From positions 21,676,001-21,740,000 of the forward strand of contig NC_081831.1 of the NCBI RefSeq assembly GCF_030867095.1: a stretch of 64,000 nucleotides of DNA. Direction: 5' to 3'. The notes beneath the pieces are model-generated. The model saw only the letters and a list, made by a program, of their open reading frames with translations. It had not been told where the DNA came from and made no database searches. Source of the stretch: Alligator mississippiensis. Taxonomy: Eukaryota > Chordata > Crocodylia > Alligatoridae. Below are positions 56,701 to 64,000 of the stretch, in pieces. The number at the start of each line of letters is the position of its first letter. Position 1 is the stretch's first letter. A program made the translations under genes and the position numbers.

Positions 56701-59700
56701 TCTTCTGGGTCCCTGAATCTATGAAATCCTCATGCCCGCAGCTACACATGCTAGGCAGAAGTCAAGGAGGCACTCTTATAGAATAACAACTTCCTGGCAC
56801 AGCAGAAATCCACTTTCCATTTGGAAGGACACTCCATGCTCACCAATCCTGTGCTTTCCAATGAAAAAACCTGAAGTAGTTAGTTGCCCATGGGCCTCTG
56901 CTGTAACCAGAATGTAACTTGTCACAGATAAGTGTGTGTCCCACCCTGCTCCCAGTCTGTCATCTCACTATTCACTCCCCATCCCCTTTTCATGCAGAAA
57001 AATCATATATAGCACCAAAATAACTTTTCAGGCTCTGCACTTACATCAGGTCCCAATCTAGGCCCTCGTCTTCCAAGTCGTACATTAGGTTCATCAAACG
57101 TCGCTTAAAGAAAATCTCAAAACGCAGGTCATCCTCAAACACGACTGATTTCTCCAGCCCTCTCTCCACAATCTGGCAATTTAGCAGAGAGAGACTTCTC
57201 ACAGTCAAGTCAGAGCACCTGCAAAGCATGCCCCTCCTCCCTGCCTTGCTGCAGCTTTTTCTTTATCAGGTCTCAGACCCAAAGAAGAACAATATCCCAA
57301 TGGTGGCAGAGGTCCACCAAAGAACACAGTATCACTCGCTCACTCACCTCCTTCCAGATCTTGTAGTGACTAAGAAAACATCCCAGCTCCCCTTTAGTGA
57401 GTGGACGGCCATGGTATGGATCCTGATAACCTGGAAGCATTTTAATCCCCAAAGCCTCCACCTCGCTGCTGTTCATAGCTCTGTAAACAAGTAAAACAAG
57501 GATTAGTACCTCCTAGTCAGCACACATCACAGGCTCACTTTGGATTCTCTGCTAATGTTCACCAACACAACTTCCCTCCCCAAGGAATGCCTAAGCCACT
57601 TACCTGAGCCTTTCACATGGCTGTTTCTGTAGAGAAACAGAACACAAGTTTCTAGGATTATTCACTGCCACATGGTCAATTTATACAGGACACAGGCAGT
57701 TTAGGTCATTACAACAACTTTTCTGGAAACAGCTCAAGGTGCTATGCAGCCAGCAGCTTGTTCCCTCAGCCTGAAGAGATGTGTGTGCATGCATGTGCAC
57801 AGAGAAGAGATTATCAGAGGAATGCATAAGGCCAAATCTTCTGTACTCTACTGCCTCTTTAACCATAGACCAGGTGGAAGGAAAAAGAAAATGTCTCAGT
57901 GCATGCAGAACTCCTAGGCCTCAGTGCTTTTAACAGTGACTGCAAAGCACTGAAATCCAGAGCATCTGGCTCCTCTTTCTCCCCTCCACCAAGCAACCAA
58001 GTTGCCTTCTCCCGCTGCTGCATCTCTAGGAAAAAAATAATCACTGTCAACTCCTACCCAGGGACTGACTGGGATGAGTGTCCCCACTACTTTTGCATGT
58101 TAGAACTGGACTGGCCACAAGGTTATGCTTCACACTTACTTTCCATCCACAGCCTCAACAATTTTGCACTCTATCTGCTGCTCATATAGCGTCTGCAGCA
58201 TTCGGTCACGTCGGTCTGTCCGGTGCTTCAGATTAATCATGAACACCTGGAAAAAAGGAAGTCCATGGCTAGAAAGGAGGCTCCTGTCACATCAGGAAAA
58301 GAAAGGACACCACAACAACCCTGCTCCATGTCGCATCTCAGCAGGAGTTTCATCAAGATTCAACAGAGTGGCTCACAGATATTAGTCTGAAGTCAGTACA
58401 GAATGAAAAGGGGGAAGCCTGTTGCATCAACTCATGCAGACTAAACGTCATTCTTGCTTTCAGCAATGCAAGCGCATGGCAAAAAGCCTCATCTCACCTC
58501 ATCAAAACCCATCTTATCAGGTATCTTGGGCGGGACCGACACATATTGCGAAGGTTCCACTGGAGGGTTCTTCACTAAGGGGAAAATACAGAAACCCATT
58601 TACAGTCCATTTCATCAAAGACATTAACTTCCATAGACCGCAACCAAGGGATCTCTTTCAACCCCTACAACTGCAAAAGAGGCACCATCAATTGCAACAG
58701 TGGGGGCAAGCCTCCAAGAAAACTCACACCAGAACACCTGGATATAAACAATCCAATTAATCCAGAAATCACTTCCCGCCCTATTTTTCTATGATTCTGT
58801 GAATCAACTAAGGCTGGAGAAAGGGAAATAAAGGATCTTTTCCACAACTGCAGCCTCTTTCCACCATAGACTTTACATTTTTTACTCCTGTTGAACAAGC
58901 AGCTGCCGCATTATGAAATTTACTATATGCCTCTGGTTATTCTTCTTGTTGGGAGGACACCCCTATCTCCACCAGTCAATTAAGGACAGTATGTTTGAAC
59001 AGGAAACCATTGACTAGAGCTCCATCGGCAGAAGCCATTCAGTTTCAGAGATCAGGAGAATGGAAGCTTGTGAAGAATGAAGAAGTATGTACGCCCTACA
59101 TGCAGCCTAAGAAAGTCAGAGGAATAGGGCTCTAGCCTCAGATTTATAAAACTGTTTGGAAACGAATGGTATTAGCCCATACTCCCCCTTCTGCAGTACT
59201 CCAATTTACAAGTTGCTTCTAAACATCAAGGAATCAGTCCCCATCCCTTTAACTACTGGTCAAGAGAGGTCAGTTCCACTTTACTAAAAGAATCTTTGTG
59301 CTGCCAGGGGCAATACAAAGATATACTGTGAATCTTACCCTGCTTATTACCCAAGGGAGCAGGGATGGAGTCCAGCAAACTCCAGGACACTCCCTGTACA
59401 GTACACACCAGACTTGACAGCAATGCACACACATGCCAGGGTGGATGGCGCTGCCATACAGTCCTGCTGAGACCAGAGGCCAGGAGAAGGGAAACTGAAA
59501 GAGGCTTGTGTGGCACACTGTAGCCCAAGGAAACCAGAGGCCTCAAAGGATTGTAGTACTTCTTACCACTAAAGGGATGCCACCACATCTTTGGTCTGTT
59601 TTTATGCAGCACAAAAAGCATTCATAGAAGCTAAACAAGTTATTCAGCTACCAGCAGACAAGACCATGCTGCTCTCCTCACTACATGTAGGGGGCAGAGT

Positions 59701-62700
59701 TCCTGACCCCCCCTGCCTCCCCCCACTTCCAAAAATAAGAAAATCTAGGTTTGACGCCAGAGAGCAAATCTCCAGGACAAAGGCAAAGGAGTACAGGAGA
59801 AAAAAAACAAAAAAACAAAAAAACACACACACTAAAGTAACTCCCTTCCCGGGCCTCTGTGGGCCTTAATTTTGCATGTGCCAGATATGGCCCTTACCCA
59901 TGACCTCCAGCTGCGCATGCATGAAGCTCTCCGCCTCGTCCCGAAGAGTGCTGTGGGATCTCAGAGGTACTGGCAGGTAGCCATAAACGTCCTTGTTGCA
60001 CACAAACATCTGGACTTCTGAAATGAACACACACAAACAGGCACAAGTAGGACAGTGCTCAGCTCTCCACAAGTGACAAAACTAGCCCTGTACACCTGAC
60101 AAGGTGTTCTTTGGCTGACTTAAGAAGCTGGGGACAAGGGATCTCCCATGGCCTGAGTAAAACAACAGCAAAGGACTACATTGGGCCAAAACCTATAGTC
60201 CAAGTGCTGCAAGGTAACAAAATCCTAACAGTGCCTGTTATGTGGAGTTGCTTGTTATAACAGAGCGCCAGCTCTGCTAGAGTGCAATGTGGGAAGCCCT
60301 TACTGTTTGAAAGTCAACTCCTAGTACTAGGATTCCCTGCAAAAATTCACTCTACCTCATGAGGATGTGGGATAAGGCAAGTCATCCAGAGCAGGGGGGC
60401 AGCCAAACAAAGAGTTCACAAGATACAACCTCCCAAAAGGTTCACTGCCCCCCGTTGTCATCGCCCCCCCACCGTGCCAACATTTCTTATAATTCACAAA
60501 CTTTACCAAAATTTTTGGTAAGATTTGGAGCTCAAATTACAGTTCTGACTGTCAGGCAGCAAAGCCGAGTTAGGTGACATTCTGCCCCCAACCCACCCCC
60601 AATGCCTGGCATCCCTTCCCTCGATCTTTTGGGGAAGAGATACTGAAATCACTATTAAACAAATAATTCAGCTGTCCTGATCTACACATGCTGTACACTA
60701 AGATCCAAAGGCTTCAGTCCCCTCCAGAGGACACAGGCCAACATGTGCACTAGTACGGCAGAGAGAGAAGCAAGGGTGCTCCTAAGGTAGAGTTTTGGGT
60801 CCCTGAAAAATAACAGAAATGTAAGCTTCTGAAAGACACAGAATAAGAAAGTAAAGGTATGTGCCACTCTGGTATGTGGAAAGGAAGCTGACCAGAACAG
60901 GTGGAGTTTGGAAGCGGACTAGGCAGGCCAGGACATGGCTGGGGAAGTGGGGACATGACACACAGTAGGGGCACGGGGTTCTGGTTCAATGTGCAGCTTT
61001 GGTTTACAGAGCTAAGAACGTGGACAACTAAGAAAGCGAACCACCATACAATAAGCTGCTGCCTGCAGCAACTGTGAAGCAACATGGTATGACACAAGGT
61101 CACAGGTTCTAAAGACCTAAGTTGCTTAATGGGGCAAGAAGTAAACTGGGAAATGGTGGCAGTGGGCAAAGTGGGTACAGATGAAGACAGACATACCAGT
61201 CTTCCTTTGCAAACTAAATGTTGCAATAAGTAGCATAGAATAAAACTGTCAAGGTTTTGTAGACAAACCACATCCACAGTTTCCCTTCCTACCTTGTCAA
61301 CAACTCCATTCTCCAAACATTTCAAACTGTGACCACACTCCCCATTCCACCCTAAGAGTATCTCAGACTGGACCACACATGCTTCTGTAGGTACACTGTT
61401 AACTTCTGGAGAGTACACAAGCAGAGGGAATGGGAAAACATAGGAAAGGGAAATTGTAAATGGAGGAAAAAAGCAGAAGACATGAAGATTTTGTCATCTC
61501 TCTCCAGTTGCTAAAGGGATTATAGGGTGCTTGTGGTAACAAAGCATTCATTTTACTATCCATCACACATAATTGCAGGGGTACACATCAGTAAAACAAA
61601 CAGAAAAAAGTGTGAATTCCACTATACTATAATACGGGGTACAAAAGCAGAAAGGACTACTTTGGATTCACACCCTTTAGCTGGCCACAATAATACCTCA
61701 ACTGGAGACCTATGTAATAGTCACAGTTCCCTAAATGGGATGAATACCCATTTCCTCCAAAAAAGCCCTTCTCATCCTGTTAAAAATTTGAACCCTCCAC
61801 ACATTGCCACTCCAAAAATCTTCATTTACACAGATGTTTTGTTAATACCTGGTGATATCTCAGGCCCTGCCACAATGTCAAGTTCAGTAAACTTAGGGGG
61901 GGAAAACAACTGAGAAACCAAAAGTTGTATAGAATTGGTATATACCAGCCTGCTAAATCTGGCTCCTGGGGAATTACCTGCCAATACCCACCTGTAATCA
62001 TTCACAAGCCCTCCAGTTGTGGTAGATGTAGTTGCACAGAATGATAGAAGAATTAGCTGAAAAAGCTTGGCAGACCTATGGCTGTAATATGAGATGATTT
62101 GAGAAGCCTGTCCTCTGAGTATCTCACCTCACTCCACATGTGATGAGAGCTATTAGACGCATGCATAACACCTAAGCATACAGTATTTAGCTACATAAAT
62201 TGTGCCAGCAGCAGTGCCTTGGCATCTTCTTGTTCTGGGGAAAGTCAGCAGGGAGGTAGGATACAAGACTGGTATGTGTTATGATGGGTATGTAAATATG
62301 TTGCTCTAGATGGCATACTGTGCTAAGGGTGCAAGGCTGCTTCTGGAACGTAGGCTCAGCTCCTCAATTGTATGTAGTAGACATAGGCTGCTCCTGTTCA
62401 GTCTCTCATCTAAGCACACTTTTTGCCTCAGCTGAGAGAATAATTTAGGCTCTTTCCTAGAGTAGCTCTATGCTCCATTTCGCGAGTGATGTGAATGGTC
62501 TGCCAAGTGTGAGTATTGATAGAAATCTACTGGAGCACCTCTCAGTAGGGGGACAGAGTTAGAGTTGCACTGGCATGTACCTTAACTCTGCAGCTCCTGG
62601 GTTTCAGAGGGCCGAGTTTTGCTGAACTTGACATTGCCTGTTGACAGCTAGCACCCATGCAGAGTCCTGGCTCTGCCTCAAAGGCAGGGATGGATTAAGT

Positions 62701-63681
62701 AAAAATAAGTATGGTAGTGACTATAACAAACTGCTGAGAGAAGCTCAAATTGTCATAGCAAACACTTCTAAAAATAAGGAAGGAAGTTATTTTGTTGCTG
62801 AAGCAATCCAAATATGTTTTACTGGTTACTGTTTCACAGAATAAGGTTACCAGCCCTTTTCTGAACACTGCTTAGTCACTGGGTCACTGAAAAAGCAGGT
62901 AGACCATCATCCTCATCCTAAAAGATGGCCAGACCAGACTGGTCAGAGAAAGAGCAGAAAATGAAATGAGCATCTCCAGCAGCTTTGGTCACATCCTGAA
63001 CACTATCTACAATGTGACCCTCAAGTTCTTGTTATCACACCCATTCCTTCATGTCATTTTCCTTCCCTGCTTTATACCTCCTATTTTGTATCACTCTTTC
63101 CACCTTCTGTCTAAAAAGCCTTGCTCAGCCAGCTCAGACTAGTTCCTGTTCCAAAGCAGCTGTGAACTTTTGTGCAAAGGCAGCTGAAAGTAATTTCATA
63201 AACAGACTAACAGTGGTAAAAGTTTTATTCTTTGGCCCTGTAATATCACTGCAGCAAGGCTACAAGCAGAAAAAAGGGCAGAGACAGGGACAGATGCTGC
63301 AATGGAAAAAAAATAAAAACATTAACATATAATATGCTCATGAGGCTAAAACATCTCCCATTATCAATGTGGCAGGAAACCTACTTCCCTTTCTGAAGGC
63401 TGACAGAAGGCATTTCCATAGTCACCACAGAGCAGAAGTACACATAACATATGCAAGCAAACATCCATTGCCTCACCTGCCTGCTTACAGGAAAATGCAA
63501 AGACAATGATATCGTCAAAGGACCAGGTGTAGTCTGGGTGTGGAGGGTAGAAGGTGAGATCCCAGGAGGCCTCCTTTCTCAGGTCGATCAGGAAGGTGGA
63601 ATGCACCATGGGGACAGCAAAGCAACCACGACGATCCCGCTTCCGAATAGGAATGTAGGCAGGAGTACGTTTGTAATAACC
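53500..63681 (-). CDS. COLGALT1: Procollagen galactosyltransferase 1, C-terminal two thirds (8 exons)
   Basis: COLGALT1 transfers galactose from UDP-galactose to hydroxylysine in collagen, in the ER lumen (family GT25). Eight minus-strand exons join in phase: 63,477-63,681; 59,898-60,017; 58,498-58,574; 58,140-58,246; 57,348-57,480; 57,055-57,172; 56,350-56,556; 53,500-53,767. All introns have GT-AG ends. They code about 410 residues of the roughly 620 of the human protein; the first exons lie beyond the right edge. The order is the end of the first glycosyltransferase-like domain ([36 protein letters not shown]), a linker, then the GT25 domain ([39 protein letters not shown], the acidic FEDDLRFE, and [18 protein letters not shown]). 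The C-terminus SAARDEL carries the RDEL ER-retention signal. The match to human COLGALT1, including [16 protein letters not shown], separates it from COLGALT2 and CERCAM. No frame damage is seen. Confidence 0.97.
54153..54962 (+). mobile_element. Probable solo LTR in the last COLGALT1 intron
   Basis: An 810-bp segment begins TGTAGCAGGGCACTAAGG and ends CCCTCCTGTTACA, the TG...CA form of LTR ends. It is flanked by GTGAC (54,148-54,152) and GTGAG (54,963-54,967), a 5-bp duplication with one mismatch. It has a TATAAAATA promoter-like element near 54,838 and no internal genes. It is a solitary LTR, moderately old, of an endogenous retrovirus or gypsy family that I cannot name, and lies opposite to the COLGALT1 transcript. 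Confidence 0.6.
54212..54225. promoter_or_regulatory. X-box-like RFX site in the solo LTR
   Basis: GTTGCTAAGGCAAC fits the palindromic RFX consensus (GTTGCCATGGCAAC) closely. It lies near the start of the LTR, where regulatory sites are usual. Whether it is bound is unknown. Confidence 0.4.
55183..55661. mobile_element. Foldback hAT-type element with perfect 8-bp target duplication
   Basis: A 479-bp element begins CAGGGGCAGGCAAAATCCAA and ends TTCTGCCCACCCCTG. It is flanked by TTCTAAAG at 55,175-55,182 and again at 55,662-55,669. It shares its ends and the 'gactccatttcccagcag...ctgctgggaaatggagtc' foldback with the element at 32,552-33,101. It sits in the last COLGALT1 intron. The frames across it are palindrome by-products. 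Confidence 0.9.
56350..56556 (-). CDS. COLGALT1: COLGALT1 exon
   Basis: 207 bp, acceptor gccccacag|CTACAT, donor CCTGT|GTGAGT. It codes [20 protein letters not shown] to PVMFDKHP. Confidence 0.95.
57055..57172 (-). CDS. COLGALT1: COLGALT1 exon
   Basis: 118 bp, acceptor attgccag|ATTGTG, donor CTGAT|GTAAGT. It codes [20 protein letters not shown] to DWDL and contains the acidic EDD motif expected at the nucleotide-sugar site. Confidence 0.95.
57348..57480 (-). CDS. COLGALT1: COLGALT1 exon
   Basis: 133 bp, acceptor tgtttacag|AGCTATG, donor AAGGAG|GTGAGT. It codes [20 protein letters not shown] to SHYKIWKE. Confidence 0.95.
58140..58246 (-). CDS. COLGALT1: COLGALT1 exon
   Basis: 107 bp, acceptor tttttccag|GTGTTC, donor GGAAA|GTAAGT. 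It codes [20 protein letters not shown] to VEAVDG, the start of the GT25 domain. Confidence 0.95.
58498..58574 (-). CDS. COLGALT1: COLGALT1 exon
   Basis: 77 bp, acceptor ccccttag|TGAAG, donor GATGAG|GTGAGA. It codes the linker [17 protein letters not shown] and IPDKMGFDE. Confidence 0.95.
59898..60017 (-). CDS. COLGALT1: COLGALT1 exon
   Basis: 120 bp, acceptor catttcag|AAGTC, donor CATGG|GTAAGG. It codes [20 protein letters not shown] to the QLEVM segment. Confidence 0.95.
63477..63681 (-). CDS. COLGALT1: COLGALT1 exon (first visible)
   Basis: 205 bp from acceptor ccttttcag|GGT to donor GCAG|GTGAGG. It codes [20 protein letters not shown] to FSCKQA. The exon ends after the first base of a codon. 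Confidence 0.95.
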
Positions 63682-63904
63682 CTGAAAAGGAGAAGTGGAC
63701 AGTCTCACATGAGCCATCACGAGGAAGGCATGGGTTTATGATTGCTCCCCGCTGCCCCCTCCAGCCGCAGCAGTACTGAACTATTCCAGCAATGACCCAG
63801 GGGTCCCCAAGTAGCAGCAGAGAGGAACAGGAGCTGCTGTGTGACTGCAATATAGCGAGCAAAAACTAGGGGGGCACAGCTGTGAACTCCTTAAACCCCT
63901 ACAG

Positions 63905-64000
63905 CAGTGTTTTCCAACTGCTGTGCTGTAGCATTTTGGGCTGGAGCCATGTCCCACACCTGCTGCTACTGCCAGCAGCCAGACAGATGGGGAGCATGGC
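63905..64000. mobile_element. Possible hAT-type element start at the window edge
   Basis: CAGTGTTTTCCAACTGCTGT and 'gctgtagcattttgggctgg' resemble the CAGTGGTTTCCAAC-type hAT start. It runs off the edge, so the other end and the duplication cannot be checked. It lies in a COLGALT1 intron. Confidence 0.4.

Overview
This is a vertebrate genomic window, most likely from a sauropsid and probably a crocodilian. I infer this from the repeat mix: CR1 LINEs, several kinds of hAT miniature transposons with 8-bp target duplications, Penelope-like elements with a GIY-YIG tail, and a Gmr1-type gypsy gag fossil. A turtle cannot be excluded. Nothing looks bacterial or viral, and I see no convincing tRNA, rRNA or CRISPR.

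Host genes occupy the right third. The minus strand from about 51.9 kb to the right edge holds the last eight coding exons (about 410 codons, ending in RDEL) of COLGALT1, the ER collagen galactosyltransferase, with its 3' UTR. Every junction keeps consensus splice sites and phase. On the plus strand at 43.0 kb lies a complete one-exon RNF222-like RING E3 ligase of 221 residues with a C-terminal membrane anchor. Between them, at 49.7-50.3 kb on the minus strand, is a 193-codon ORF of protein-like composition that I do not recognise. At 7.6-8.9 kb there is a CpG island with CCAAT boxes, GC boxes and a perfect CRE. It looks like a promoter, perhaps bidirectional, and has a candidate noncoding first exon on the minus strand, but its gene is not visible.

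The rest is intergenic sequence with many layered repeats. From left to right: a hAT transposase remnant (0-0.5 kb), hAT MITEs, a 2.35-kb CR1 with an almost complete reverse transcriptase (3.7-6.0 kb), the CpG island, a polyadenylated dispersed repeat (8.85 and 21.1 kb), a hAT transposase remnant interrupted by a Penelope piece (10.9-11.8 kb), a LINE split by a 1.6-kb hAT element that itself holds a Penelope piece (17.3-19.8 kb), a second LINE fragment and a Penelope tail (25.1-26.3 kb), a gag fossil (30.0-31.3 kb), a possible LTR (33.4-34.1 kb), foldback hAT elements, a Penelope tail (45.4-46.0 kb), a 1.1-kb foldback with about 180-bp arms (46.6-47.7 kb), and a 29-bp minisatellite next to a CR1 tail (49 kb). 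A solo LTR and a hAT element sit in the last COLGALT1 intron.

I found no clear new multi-gene system. The items most worth checking are the foldback element, the minisatellite, the polyadenylated repeat family, the unrecognised ORF, and the unexpected neighbourhood of the RNF222-like gene and COLGALT1.
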